41,430 nucleotides of DNA from an uncultured Spirochaetaceae bacterium (GTDB lineage Bacteria > Spirochaetota > Spirochaetia > Sphaerochaetales > Sphaerochaetaceae). Made by a program: the position numbers and the translations under genes. This document shows positions 14,730-23,775 of the stretch, piece by piece. Where the stretch lies: contig CALXON010000182.1 in NCBI GenBank assembly GCA_944389985.1, positions 1 to 41,430 on the forward strand. The letters are read 5' to 3'. The notes beneath the pieces are model-generated. The model did no database searches and was not told where the DNA came from. It saw nothing but the letters and a program-made list of their open reading frames with translations. The first letter of the stretch is position 1. Every line of letters starts with the position of its first letter.

Positions 14730-15944
14730 ATGGGAAAGAAAGATTTCATAATGAATAGAGCAAAACCCTCAGGAGTCATTGAACCTGATAATTCACTTGT
14801 ATTTGATGAGATATTCTCATTACTGACAGAAGCAAAGCCCGAAGAGGCTCAGAAGCTCATTGATGGACTGGATCTCCCAGAGGATGATCCTGACTACTAT
14901 TTCATGGAGTGCATGCAGGGCTTTGTCCATCTTGAGTCCTGTGTTTCCTGTGATGATGAGAACAAGGCCAGAACCTATGCGGAGAAGGCCAGCAGATGCC
15001 TTCATGCTGCACAGGATCACGGAGTCGATCTTCCGGGAATGGAGAAAGCTGTGGAGTTCGCCGATCTCTTCTGTGCCGGTGATTTCGATGCTCTGGATGA
15101 GATTTACGCAAGGGACTATGGGAATGAGAGTGAGTCGGCCCTGTTCATGAAGAACATGGGTACATTCATCCCCCTGATGTACAAGAGAATCTCAGATGGA
15201 GATGACTTTGTCGCCACGATCAGGATCATTGATGACATTGATCTGACTCTTGATGATTTTCGTGATCATCTTTCTGATGTCCACCATATGAAGTCCAGAA
15301 AGAAGAAATGGGCAGGATCCGGGCTTCTTTTCACCGTTGAAGGAGCTGAATGCCGTCTGGAGAGACTTCCCGCAGAGACTGGTGCTGATGCGGATAAGGT
15401 CAATGAATTCATCAGGAATAATTACTACAAGACGGATTTCGAGAAGGATTTCAGGACTGAACCATGCAAAACGGTACTCCGTCTCACAGTGTCCGGAGGC
15501 AAGTGTGAAAGCTGTACCCGGCGTGGCATGATCTTCTTCTCAGTCCTTGATTCAATCCTTGCCTCATGTATTTCCGAGACAGTCAGCGTTTTCGGATATC
15601 TCTATGACGGGGAGGCGCTTTCAGACAGCTTCGATGAGTATATGACAGCGACGATCATCATGAATGTCCTTCCTGCCCCTGAGCTCAGGAAAGCGGGTAA
15701 AGGATATGCATTCACGACCTGCGGATTTTCTTCCTATGGTTTTCCTGAGCTTACGGGAACAACGAAGAGCGTGGATGAGGAAACAGCATACGGGGAGGTC
15801 ACAATACTGATCACAGAAGTGCTGAAGTATGAGGCTCTGCTGGGGTATGGGGATGTTCCTGAAGGAGTCTTTGATCATGTTTCAGGACTGAAGTTCCTCT
15901 TTGCTGGCATGATGGGAGAGTGCAGGGAAGTCCATATTCTGTAA
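14730..15944 (+). CDS. Hypothetical protein, possible DUF4261-like C-terminus
   Basis: An acidic soluble protein of 404 residues, not firmly recognised. No signal peptide or membrane segment is visible. The first 180 residues are helical and acidic (for example LTEAKPEEAQKLIDGLDL) and may be a repeat-like helical region. From about residue 190 there is an alpha/beta part with FTVEGAECRLERLPAE, then TTCGFSSYGFPELTGTTKSVDEE near residue 330, which recalls DUF4261 proteins (a conserved G-FG-PE segment). I treat that as tentative. The ATG at 14730 is chosen because TTGGAG sits six bases upstream; an in-frame TTG at 14700 lies before the -10 box. It follows hairpin copy A. Confidence 0.7.
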   Translation: MGKKDFIMNRAKPSGVIEPDNSLVFDEIFSLLTEAKPEEAQKLIDGLDLPEDDPDYYFMECMQGFVHLESCVSCDDENKARTYAEKASRCLHAAQDHGVDLPGMEKAVEFADLFCAGDFDALDEIYARDYGNESESALFMKNMGTFIPLMYKRISDGDDFVATIRIIDDIDLTLDDFRDHLSDVHHMKSRKKKWAGSGLLFTVEGAECRLERLPAETGADADKVNEFIRNNYYKTDFEKDFRTEPCKTVLRLTVSGGKCESCTRRGMIFFSVLDSILASCISETVSVFGYLYDGEALSDSFDEYMTATIIMNVLPAPELRKAGKGYAFTTCGFSSYGFPELTGTTKSVDEETAYGEVTILITEVLKYEALLGYGDVPEGVFDHVSGLKFLFAGMMGECREVHIL

Positions 15945-15979
15945 TTTATGTGAATTCGTTCATTACCTGTACGATTTTC

Positions 15980-15988
15980 TGTTATCTT
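15980..15988 (+). promoter_or_regulatory. Extended -10 promoter of the MATE gene
   Basis: TGTTATCTT, an extended -10 element 19 bases before the ATG at 16008. Confidence 0.4.
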
Positions 15989-16007
15989 CCCTTTCAGGAG
16001 AAGATGA

Positions 16008-17372
16008 ATGGCTGATGATAAGGAGTTTCTCGGTAAGGAACCAGTAGGCAAGCTTCTTTTCAGGCTTGCCCTCCCTACTGTCGCGGCACAGCTGATAAAC
16101 ATGCTGTACAATATCGTGGACAGGATCTACATAGGGCATATGCCCGGAGACGGGGCTCTCGCGCTTACTGGAGTCGGTGTCTGTCTTCCGGTAATACTCA
16201 TCGTCAGCGCATTTGCTGCTCTTGTCGGAGCGGGAGGAGCTCCACGCGCCTCAATATTCATGGGTCGTAAGGAGTATGACAAAGCCGAGAAGACACTCTC
16301 GAACAGCTTCACTCTGCAGATCGTGATATCCTTGATTCTCACCATTGTGCTGCTTGTCTGGGGGCCGGATCTTCTCATGGCGTTCGGAGCAAGTGAGAAC
16401 ACAATCGGGTATGCGACCGACTATCTGAGGATATACGCGCTCGGCACGATCTTTGTCGAGATTACGCTCGGAATGAACTATTTCATCACAGCACAAGGAT
16501 TTGCCAAGACTGGCATGCTGTCTGTGGCCATTGGAGCTGTTGCGAACATAATTCTTGATCCTGTCTTCATATTCGGGTTCGGAATGGGTGTGAAGGGAGC
16601 TGCCCTTGCCACGATAATCTCCCAGGGGCTTTCCGCTCTCTGGGTACTGTCATTCCTCTTCGGAAAAAGAACATTCCTTCACATACGTCCTGAGTACATG
16701 AAGCTTGAGAGGAACATATTCCTCCCGTCCCTCTATCTGGGGCTTGCCACATTCATCATGCAGTCATCGGAATCGGTGATCAACATCTGCTATAACTACT
16801 CTCTTCTCAAGTACGGAGGTGATATAGCTGTGGGTGCGATGACGATACTCTCATCGGTCATGCAGTTCGCCATGCTTCCTCTGCAGGGACTGGGGCAGGG
16901 GGCCCAGCCTGTGATCAGCTATAACTACGGAGCGAAGAACAAGGACAGGGTCAGGAGGACATTCTTCTGCCTGCTTCTCTCAAGCATGATATATGCAGTG
17001 CTGCTCTGGGGCCTTGTGGAACTCTTCCCATCGTTGTTCGTCTCCATGTTCACATCCGATGAGACACTCCGAACGTTCACAGTTCCGGCGCTGCGTGTGT
17101 ATATGGCCGCCGCTGTGCTCTTCGGCATACAGATAGCCTGTCAGATCACATTCACGGCGCTGGGGGATGCTGCATCATCAATGATCGTAGCCATAACCAG
17201 AAAGTTCATCCTGCTCATTCCTTTCATGTTCATATTCCCGCTTGTCTTCAGTGGTGATCAGACAATGGCTGTGTTCATGGCCGAACCTGCAGCCGATGTC
17301 ATTGCAGTCACATTCACTGCGGTCCTGTTCTTCTTCCGCTCCAGAAAAGCTCTCCGTGGCATCGCTTCCTGA
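16008..17372 (+). CDS. MATE family multidrug/solute exporter
   Basis: An inner-membrane Na+ or H+ coupled exporter of 454 residues with 12 predicted membrane segments. The N-terminal VGKLLFRLALPTVAAQLINMLYNIVDRIYIG is the MATE signature, and LVGAGGAPRASIFMGR and LPLQGLGQGAQPVISYNYGAK are the conserved loops of each half. Length is typical. CAGGAG lies eight bases upstream of the ATG. The substrate is unknown. It may be co-transcribed with feoAB, which follows after 47 bp. Confidence 0.94.
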   Translation: MADDKEFLGKEPVGKLLFRLALPTVAAQLINMLYNIVDRIYIGHMPGDGALALTGVGVCLPVILIVSAFAALVGAGGAPRASIFMGRKEYDKAEKTLSNSFTLQIVISLILTIVLLVWGPDLLMAFGASENTIGYATDYLRIYALGTIFVEITLGMNYFITAQGFAKTGMLSVAIGAVANIILDPVFIFGFGMGVKGAALATIISQGLSALWVLSFLFGKRTFLHIRPEYMKLERNIFLPSLYLGLATFIMQSSESVINICYNYSLLKYGGDIAVGAMTILSSVMQFAMLPLQGLGQGAQPVISYNYGAKNKDRVRRTFFCLLLSSMIYAVLLWGLVELFPSLFVSMFTSDETLRTFTVPALRVYMAAAVLFGIQIACQITFTALGDAASSMIVAITRKFILLIPFMFIFPLVFSGDQTMAVFMAEPAADVIAVTFTAVLFFFRSRKALRGIAS

Positions 17373-17390
17373 TTGTCAGAGAGAATCCAT

Positions 17391-17409
17391 CCGGGTATTC
17401 TAATCCCGG
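17391..17409. repeat. Short inverted repeat in front of feoAB
   Basis: CCGGG (17391-17395) and CCCGG (17405-17409) flank a 9-base AT-rich centre TATTCTAAT, 11 bases upstream of the feoAB ATG. It could be a small hairpin or an operator around a -10 box. It does not match a Fur or DtxR box that I know. Confidence 0.35.
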
Positions 17410-17419
17410 TTGGTTAGCT

Positions 17420-19777
17420 ATGACATTAAGTGATCTGAAAACAGGGGAGAGTGCCAGAATACTCTCAGTCGGTGGGGACAAGGTCCTCCGCCGTCATCTT
17501 CTCGACATGGGACTTACTCCGGGATCGGTTGCGACACTGGTCAAGAAAGCTCCCATGGGAGATCCTCTTGAAATATTCATCAGAGGCTATGAGCTCACGC
17601 TCCGTAAGGAAGATGCATCGAAGATAGAGGCTGAGCCTGCGAAGGCAGGAGAGACCTCAAGGACAAGAGAGCAGGCTTCCAGAAAGAAGGAGATAAGCCA
17701 TCCTCACATAGGAGAGCCGGGAGAGCACAGGCATTCTGAGAAGCCTCTGATAGCCGAGGGTGTTCCAATCGTGTTCGCTCTGGCGGGAAACCAAAACTGC
17801 GGTAAGACGACGCTCTTCAATCAGCTGACAGGATCGAACCAGCATGTAGGAAACTTCCCGGGCGTGACGGTCGACAGCAAGACAGGAACGATCAGGGGAC
17901 ACAATGATGTCTCTGTCGTTGACCTCCCGGGCATATACTCCCTTTCCCCATACTCCAACGAGGAGATCGTCACCCGTGACTTCATCCTCAAGGGGCATCC
18001 GGACGGAATCATAAACATAGTTGATGCTACCAACATCGAACGCAATCTCTATCTGACCATGCAGCTTATTGAGCTGAACATCCCGATCGTCATCGCTCTC
18101 AACATGATGGATGAGGTCAGGGAGAACGGCGGCACGATCGACATAAACGCATTCGAGGAGGAGCTCGGTGTTCCTGTCGTACCGATATCAGCGGCAAAGA
18201 ACGAGGGCGTGGATGAGCTTATATCGCACGCAATTCATGTCGCCAGATTCAAGGAAGGACCCCGCCGTACAGATTTCTGCAGGTCAGAAGGCAGTGTAAA
18301 GGATACGGCCGTGCACCGTTCGCTCCATGCCATCATGCACCTTATAGAGGATCATGCGGAACGTGCGGGCATTCCTGTCAGATTCGCGGCCTCGAAGCTG
18401 ATGGAAGGTGATGAACCCATAATGAAGTCCCTCTCGCTCGACGGTAACGAGAAGGAGACATTCGAGCACATTCTCCTGCAGCTCCAGAGCGAGAGCGGAA
18501 CGGATCCTGATGCCGCTCTCTCAGATACGAGATACAGATTCATAGAGGAACTCTGTGATTCCTGCGTGGTGAAGCCCCATGAGTCCAGAGAACGCCTGAG
18601 AAGCATAAAGGCAGACAGGTTCCTTACGGGAAAATATACTGCGATACCTGCATTCATCCTCATAATGGCTGCTGTCTTCTATCTCACCTTCGGTCCTGTC
18701 GGAAGTTCTCTTTCCGATCTTCTCTCGTTCCTGATCGAGAAGGTCACCACTGCAGTCGATTCGGCGCTCACCATTTATGGAATGAACAGCGTTGTCCATT
18801 CCCTCATCATCGATGGTATATTCACCGGAGTCGGCAGTGTGCTCTCATTCCTTCCCGTCATCGTCGTGCTCTTCTTCTTCCTCTCGATCCTTGAGGACAG
18901 CGGATACATGGCCCGCGTCTCATTCGTCATGGACAAGCTTCTGAGGAAGATAGGTCTTTCCGGAAGGAGTTTCGTACCGATGCTGATAGGTTTCGGATGC
19001 TCTGTTCCTGCGATAATGGCAACGAGAACACTCTCTTCTGACAGGGACAGGAAGATGACGATCCTTCTCATCCCGTTCATGTCATGCTCAGCCAAGCTTC
19101 CGATCTACTCACTCTTCGCCTATGCATTCTTCAGAAGCTATGGAGCGCTTGTGATGATCGGCCTCTACATCTTCGGAATCATCGCAGGTATCATCTTCTC
19201 CCTGATTCTCAAGAAGACAGGATTCAAGGGTAATCCCATTCCGTTCGTGCTTGAGCTTCCCAACTACCGCATGCCGTCCGCGAAGAATGTCGGACAGCTG
19301 ATCTGGGAGAAGACAAAGGACTTCGCGACCAGGGCATTCACGATAATCTTCGCCGCATCCATAGTGATCTGGTTCCTGCAGTCATTCGATGCAAGGCTTA
19401 ATCCGGTCGCTGACAGTGCTGACAGCATGCTTGCGGCCATCGCATCCATAATCTCTCCCATATTCCGTCCGCTCGGATTCGGAGACTGGAGGGTATCCAC
19501 TGCGCTCATCACGGGCTTCATGGCGAAGGAGAGTGTCGTGTCCACTCTGTCAGTCCTTCTCGGGGACTCTCTCGGAGCGCTCAGCACGTTCTTCACTCCG
19601 TTCACGGCCCTTGTATTCCTTGTATTCACTCTTCTCTACACTCCATGTGTCGCCTCGATAGCGACGGTTCGCAGGGAGCTCGGAAGAAGATGGGCTCTGG
19701 GAGTTGTCATCCTGCAGTGCGCTGTCGCATGGATCGCTGCATTCCTCGTTCATGCCGTGGGAATGTTGTTCATCTGA
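17420..19777 (+). CDS. feoB: FeoA-FeoB fusion, ferrous iron transporter
   Basis: Imports Fe2+ across the inner membrane, gated by a GTPase domain. Residues 1-70 form a complete FeoA (SH3-like) domain (MTLSDLKTGESARIL, LLDMGLTPG). A polar linker with several histidines (95-108, including HPHIGEPGEHRH) leads to the FeoB G domain: G1 GNQNCGKTT (123-131), G3 DLPG (168-171), G4 NMMD (228-231), G5 SAAKNEG. The membrane core starts near residue 415 with GATE-type segments (IGFGCSVPAIMATR and MSCSAKLPIYS). G1 has GNQN in place of the usual GNPN. 785 residues is about the sum of FeoA and FeoB. There is no Shine-Dalgarno; TCTAAT (17398-17403) suggests a leader of only about 10 nt. Confidence 0.95.
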   Translation: MTLSDLKTGESARILSVGGDKVLRRHLLDMGLTPGSVATLVKKAPMGDPLEIFIRGYELTLRKEDASKIEAEPAKAGETSRTREQASRKKEISHPHIGEPGEHRHSEKPLIAEGVPIVFALAGNQNCGKTTLFNQLTGSNQHVGNFPGVTVDSKTGTIRGHNDVSVVDLPGIYSLSPYSNEEIVTRDFILKGHPDGIINIVDATNIERNLYLTMQLIELNIPIVIALNMMDEVRENGGTIDINAFEEELGVPVVPISAAKNEGVDELISHAIHVARFKEGPRRTDFCRSEGSVKDTAVHRSLHAIMHLIEDHAERAGIPVRFAASKLMEGDEPIMKSLSLDGNEKETFEHILLQLQSESGTDPDAALSDTRYRFIEELCDSCVVKPHESRERLRSIKADRFLTGKYTAIPAFILIMAAVFYLTFGPVGSSLSDLLSFLIEKVTTAVDSALTIYGMNSVVHSLIIDGIFTGVGSVLSFLPVIVVLFFFLSILEDSGYMARVSFVMDKLLRKIGLSGRSFVPMLIGFGCSVPAIMATRTLSSDRDRKMTILLIPFMSCSAKLPIYSLFAYAFFRSYGALVMIGLYIFGIIAGIIFSLILKKTGFKGNPIPFVLELPNYRMPSAKNVGQLIWEKTKDFATRAFTIIFAASIVIWFLQSFDARLNPVADSADSMLAAIASIISPIFRPLGFGDWRVSTALITGFMAKESVVSTLSVLLGDSLGALSTFFTPFTALVFLVFTLLYTPCVASIATVRRELGRRWALGVVILQCAVAWIAAFLVHAVGMLFI

Positions 19778-19839
19778 TTCTCCGCTCTCAATAGACCATA
19801 TCTCCTCCGCTGAATATAATCCTTCAGTGGAGGTTCATG

Positions 19840-20784
19840 ATGAAGAAGTTAGGTTTTGTTCTGCTCGTCCTGATTCTTCTGCTCTTCCCGGCAACTGCCG
19901 AGAACATACGGATAGCAGCCATGCGCGGTCCTACTGCAATGGGACTCTGCGGTCTTATGGACAGGGCCGGATCGGGGCCTGTTGATGGAAACACATATGA
20001 ATTCACTCTCGAGGGCTCTCCTGATGCCGTCGTTCCTCTTGTCGTCCGCGGGGAAGTGGATATAGCGGCAATACCGGGCAACCTCGCCTCGGTTCTTTAC
20101 AACAGAACAGGCGGAAAGGTCCAGGCTCTCGCGATCAATACTCTTGGTGTTCTCTACATCGTCGAGAACGGAGACACTGTGAACTCAGTAGATGATCTCA
20201 GAGGGAGGACCATATACTCAGCCGGCAAGGGAGCGACTCCGGAGTATGCGCTTCAGTATGTGCTTTCAGCAAACGGTCTTGTTGTCGGCAAGGATGTCAA
20301 TATTGAATGGAAGAGCGAGCATGCAGAGTGCGTTGCGGCTCTGAAAAGCGATGAGAAAGGTGTTGCGATGCTCCCTCAGCCGTTTGCAGCTACAGCTGTG
20401 CTCTCTGACAGTTCAATCCGCATAGCCCTCGATCTCAATGATCTCTGGGAAGATGCTGCGGGACTCGGACTCATAACGGGAGTGACGATCGTGAACAAGG
20501 CATTTGCAGAAGAGCATCCTGATGCGGTCAGATCATTTCTTGAAGCATACAGAGATTCTGTCGATTTCGTGAACAGCGATCCTGATGCAGCTCTCTCTGT
20601 CGCATCCTACGGGATCGTTCCTGAGAAGGCTGCCCGTGCTGCGATACCGTACTGCAACATCGTGATGATCGATGGTGAGGATATGCATGACATGCTCTCA
20701 TTCTATCTCTCCGTTCTGGAAAGCCAGAATCCGTCAGCAGTAGGAGGCAAGGCTCCTCTTGAAGATTTCTACGCTGTCATCTAA
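19840..20784 (+). CDS. ABC transporter substrate-binding protein, NitT/TauT (NMT1-like) type
   Basis: A periplasmic binding protein of 314 residues. Signal peptide at residues 1-20 (LGFVLLVLILLLFPATA), no lipobox cysteine. The mature sequence IRIAAMRGPTAMGLCGL, the PLVVRGEVDIAAIPGN segment and the VDDLRGRTIYSAGKGATPE segment are typical of the NitT/TauT/thiamine-precursor superfamily. Two ATG codons are adjacent; the second, at 19840, is better spaced (6 bases) from GGAGG. A TATAAT lies at 19815-19820. The gene overlaps the next permease gene by 26 bp. The ligand is unknown; nearness to feoAB does not settle it. Confidence 0.87.
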   Translation: MKKLGFVLLVLILLLFPATAENIRIAAMRGPTAMGLCGLMDRAGSGPVDGNTYEFTLEGSPDAVVPLVVRGEVDIAAIPGNLASVLYNRTGGKVQALAINTLGVLYIVENGDTVNSVDDLRGRTIYSAGKGATPEYALQYVLSANGLVVGKDVNIEWKSEHAECVAALKSDEKGVAMLPQPFAATAVLSDSSIRIALDLNDLWEDAAGLGLITGVTIVNKAFAEEHPDAVRSFLEAYRDSVDFVNSDPDAALSVASYGIVPEKAARAAIPYCNIVMIDGEDMHDMLSFYLSVLESQNPSAVGGKAPLEDFYAVI

Positions 20785-21517
20785 GGCATTGCGTACCGCC
20801 GCTGTCCTCTTCTGGATAGCGGTATGGGCTGCAGCATCAGTTCTCATAGGAGAGGAACTTTTCCTTCCATCCCCATGGAGTGTGGTCATGAGACTGATCA
20901 TCCTTCTCGGAGAGGGGGAGTTTTGGTTATCGTCACTTTTCACAATCTCGAGAATACTTTTGGGATTCTTCCTTGCTCTTTGCACCGCGATGATCACGGC
21001 GTCTCTCTCTGCAGCCTTTCCGCTCTTCCGTATCCTCATGGATCCTGTCGTGAGGATAATAAGGGCGACACCGGTGGCATCCATAGTGATACTCGTACTT
21101 GTCTGGATATCCTCGAGAAACCTGTCAGCTGTCATATCCGCGATGATGGTCTTTCCCATAATCTATACGAACGTGCTCCAGGGAATAGACGGGACAGATA
21201 AGGAAATTCTCGAGATGGCGGATGTGTATGGTGTCAGTATCCTGAAGAGGATCAGGTACATATACATTCCCTCTGTCCTTCCTTATTTCCTCTCCTCGCT
21301 CTCCATTGCGCTCGGACTGGGCTGGAAGAGCGGTATAGCAGCAGAGGTCATAGGACTTCCTGATGGTTCGATAGGAGAGAGGGTGTATGAGGCGAAGATC
21401 TATCTCTCAACTCCGGATCTCTTTGCATGGACAGTCGTCATCATCATCCTGGCGTATCTCTTTGAGAGGGTCTTCCTCTTCCTGGCATCATATTCAGCAG
21501 GGAGGATCACAAGATGA
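20759..21517 (+). CDS. ABC transporter permease, SsuC/TauC type
   Basis: An inner-membrane permease of 252 residues with about six membrane segments. FLPSPWSVVMRLIIL near the N-terminus is the SsuC/TauC hallmark. The docking loop is EMADVYGVSILKRIRYIYIPSVLPY. Overlaps with both neighbouring genes (26 bp and 4 bp) mark one tightly coupled operon with the binding protein and ATPase. The substrate is that of the binding protein, not identified. Confidence 0.9.
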   Translation: MKISTLSSKALRTAAVLFWIAVWAAASVLIGEELFLPSPWSVVMRLIILLGEGEFWLSSLFTISRILLGFFLALCTAMITASLSAAFPLFRILMDPVVRIIRATPVASIVILVLVWISSRNLSAVISAMMVFPIIYTNVLQGIDGTDKEILEMADVYGVSILKRIRYIYIPSVLPYFLSSLSIALGLGWKSGIAAEVIGLPDGSIGERVYEAKIYLSTPDLFAWTVVIIILAYLFERVFLFLASYSAGRITR

Positions 21518-22074
21518 AAGTGAGAATAGACAGAAAGGCATTCGGAGATGAGGTGATCTTCTCCGGAGTCTCCTTTGATATCCCGGATGGCAAGTGTACT
21601 GCCGTTCTCGGCCCGTCAGGGTCAGGAAAGACAACGCTTCTGAGGATCCTCTCAGGTCTCGACAGGGATTATGAGGGAACTTCTGAGAATCTCCCTGTAC
21701 GTCCCGTGATACTCTTCCAGGAGGACCGGCTCGTGGAGAACATAAACGCCATATCGAATCTCATGCTGGTCGCGAAGGACAGGAAGACTGCGGAAGAAGC
21801 ACTTGCCGCATCAGGCCTCGGAGAGGATGGAAGGAAGGTTGTCAGGGAGCTTTCCGGAGGGATGAGGCGGAAACTTGCAATTGCCCGCTTCCTGTTTCCT
21901 GAGGGAGATGCCCTTTTCCTTGATGAGCCGTTCAGGGCTCTTGATGATGAGTCAAGACGGGAGGCGGCTGAAAGAATCCTCAAGCACAGGAACGGAAGGA
22001 CAATGGTATACATAACACATGATCCTGATGATCTTTCCATCCTTGGCGCAGACTTCACCATCCACCTTTCATGA
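21514..22074 (+). CDS. ABC transporter ATP-binding protein, compact form
   Basis: Drives the NitT/TauT-type importer. Walker A GPSGSGKTT (about residues 33-41), a Q-loop at LFQED (67-71), signature LSGGMRRKLAIAR (about 111-123), Walker B ALFLDEP (about 129-135) and the H-loop YITHD (166-170) are all present. At 186 residues it is 50-70 shorter than usual SsuB/TauB proteins: the helical subdomain is reduced and the chain ends soon after the H-loop. It starts inside the permease stop (ATGA-type overlap). Confidence 0.92.
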   Translation: MKVRIDRKAFGDEVIFSGVSFDIPDGKCTAVLGPSGSGKTTLLRILSGLDRDYEGTSENLPVRPVILFQEDRLVENINAISNLMLVAKDRKTAEEALAASGLGEDGRKVVRELSGGMRRKLAIARFLFPEGDALFLDEPFRALDDESRREAAERILKHRNGRTMVYITHDPDDLSILGADFTIHLS

Positions 22075-22083
22075 TGCTATCAT
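22075..22083 (+). promoter_or_regulatory. Extended -10 promoter of pepF; leaderless layout
   Basis: TGCTATCAT starts one base after the ATPase stop codon and ends six bases before the ATG at 22090. No usable Shine-Dalgarno (GGGG touches the start codon). Confidence 0.5.
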
Positions 22084-22089
22084 CGGGGT

Positions 22090-23775
22090 ATGAACAACAT
22101 ACCCCGGTGGGATCTGGAAAGCATATATCCATCCCCTTCGTCAGCAGAATTCTCTGAAGACATACTGAAACTTGAAAAGACAGGAAGAGCACTTTGCGAA
22201 GCTGCCGCAGACGGCACATCGGATACATATGACCTGATCAGACTGAGAGATGAGGGAGCTGCGATAGCAGTCAATCTCACAGCATATTCATCAGCTCTGC
22301 TCTCAACCGATTCCTCCTCTTCTGAGTTCCTGTCCGCAGTCTCCAGAAGCGAGGCTGCTGAGGCTGAGTTCAGCAAGGCCGAGGACGCGTTCATCAGGGC
22401 TGTCAGGGATGATGGCAGCTTTCCGCCGGAGTACAGTTACTTCGTCTCCGAGATCATCAGCAGACAGTCCCATCTGATGTCTCCTGAGGAGGAGGCACTG
22501 GCGGCGGATCTCTCGGTGTCAGGTCCGTCGCTATGGGAACACCTGCAGGAGAATCTTGCCTCATCAATCAGTGATGGGGAGACACTGACTTCACTCAGAT
22601 CACTTGCCTCAGATGATGACAGGGATGTCAGGAAAAAGGCCTATGAACGGGAGACAGCACTTCTCAGTCGTCATGCCTCTGCATTCGCTCATGCGCTTTC
22701 AGGAGTGAAGGGAAGCGTGGCTCTTCTCGATGGACGAAGAGGGTGGAAGAGCCCTCTTGAGAGATCACTTTCCGAATCGAGAACGGATGAGGACACATTC
22801 AATGCGCTGATCGGGGCCATTGAGGACTCCCTGCCGCTTTTTCATGAGTATTTCAGGATCAAGGCCAGGATTCTCGGCATCGATGATTTCTCGTTCTTTG
22901 ATCTCTTCGCCCCTGTGGGCGGGAATGCACGGAAGTATACATTCAGCGATGCAACCGGCATCGTGCTGTCATCGTTCTCCTCGTTCTCTCCGGAACTCGG
23001 GGATTTCACAGACAGGGCTTTCAGTTCGGGCTGGGTTGATGCACTGATGCATGAGGGAAAGGCAGGAGGGGCGTATGACACATACTTTCCACTCAGGGGA
23101 GAGAGCCGTGTATTCATGAATTTCGATGGCTCGTATGACAGTGTGCTCACGCTCAGTCATGAACTCGGACATGCGTATCATGATCATGTGCTTTCTGCTC
23201 TTCCCTTGTCTCTGGCATCGTATCCTATGACTCTGGCCGAGACTGCGTCGACATTCTCCGAGAAACTCGTCTTCCAGAACATCATGGAGAACAGCAGCGG
23301 TCCTGATGCCATGTTCGCAGTGGAGCAGTTCCTGCAGTCGGCTGCCCAGACCATTGTCGATATCTACTCAAGGTATCTTTTTGAGAAATCCGTATTTGAG
23401 AGAATTACAGAGGGTTCTCTCACCGCTGATGAATGCTGCTCGCTGATGCTGGATGCCCAGAACAGGGCATATGGAGATGCGCTTTCTGTGAAGCATCCAT
23501 ATATGTGGGCTGTAAAGTCCCATTACTACTCTGCGGATTTCTCATACTACAACTACCCGTATGCGTTCGGAGAGCTCTTCGCGCTTTCTCTCTTCCAGAG
23601 AAGGACGGAGAAGGACTTCACGGAAAAATACCGGAATCTTCTTGAGTATACCGGAAGGGCAAGTGCAAAGGATGTCGCCGCATCCATCTCTTTCGATATC
23701 ACGAAAAGGGATTTCTGGCAGTCCGGCATCGATTTCATCGCGTCGAATATTGAGAGGCTCGGAAAATGGCTGTGA
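22090..23775 (+). CDS. pepF: Oligoendopeptidase F (M3 family metallopeptidase)
   Basis: A cytoplasmic zinc peptidase of 561 residues that trims short peptides. The zinc motif HELGH (about residues 356-360, LSHELGHAYHDHVL) and the downstream third ligand in MTLAETASTFSEKLVF are intact. The N-terminal IPRWDLESIYPS is the standard PepF opening. Length is near the 560-600 norm. The start is placed at 22090 on protein similarity; the -10 box directly upstream implies a leaderless mRNA. Its last bases overlap the next gene, so it is translated together with the RNA methyltransferase. Confidence 0.94.
   Translation: MNNIPRWDLESIYPSPSSAEFSEDILKLEKTGRALCEAAADGTSDTYDLIRLRDEGAAIAVNLTAYSSALLSTDSSSSEFLSAVSRSEAAEAEFSKAEDAFIRAVRDDGSFPPEYSYFVSEIISRQSHLMSPEEEALAADLSVSGPSLWEHLQENLASSISDGETLTSLRSLASDDDRDVRKKAYERETALLSRHASAFAHALSGVKGSVALLDGRRGWKSPLERSLSESRTDEDTFNALIGAIEDSLPLFHEYFRIKARILGIDDFSFFDLFAPVGGNARKYTFSDATGIVLSSFSSFSPELGDFTDRAFSSGWVDALMHEGKAGGAYDTYFPLRGESRVFMNFDGSYDSVLTLSHELGHAYHDHVLSALPLSLASYPMTLAETASTFSEKLVFQNIMENSSGPDAMFAVEQFLQSAAQTIVDIYSRYLFEKSVFERITEGSLTADECCSLMLDAQNRAYGDALSVKHPYMWAVKSHYYSADFSYYNYPYAFGELFALSLFQRRTEKDFTEKYRNLLEYTGRASAKDVAASISFDITKRDFWQSGIDFIASNIERLGKWL

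Noticed and set aside
17391..17409. Fur or DtxR/IdeR box in front of feoAB
   Set aside because: The inverted repeat is only 5 bp and its centre does not match either consensus; reported only as an inverted repeat.
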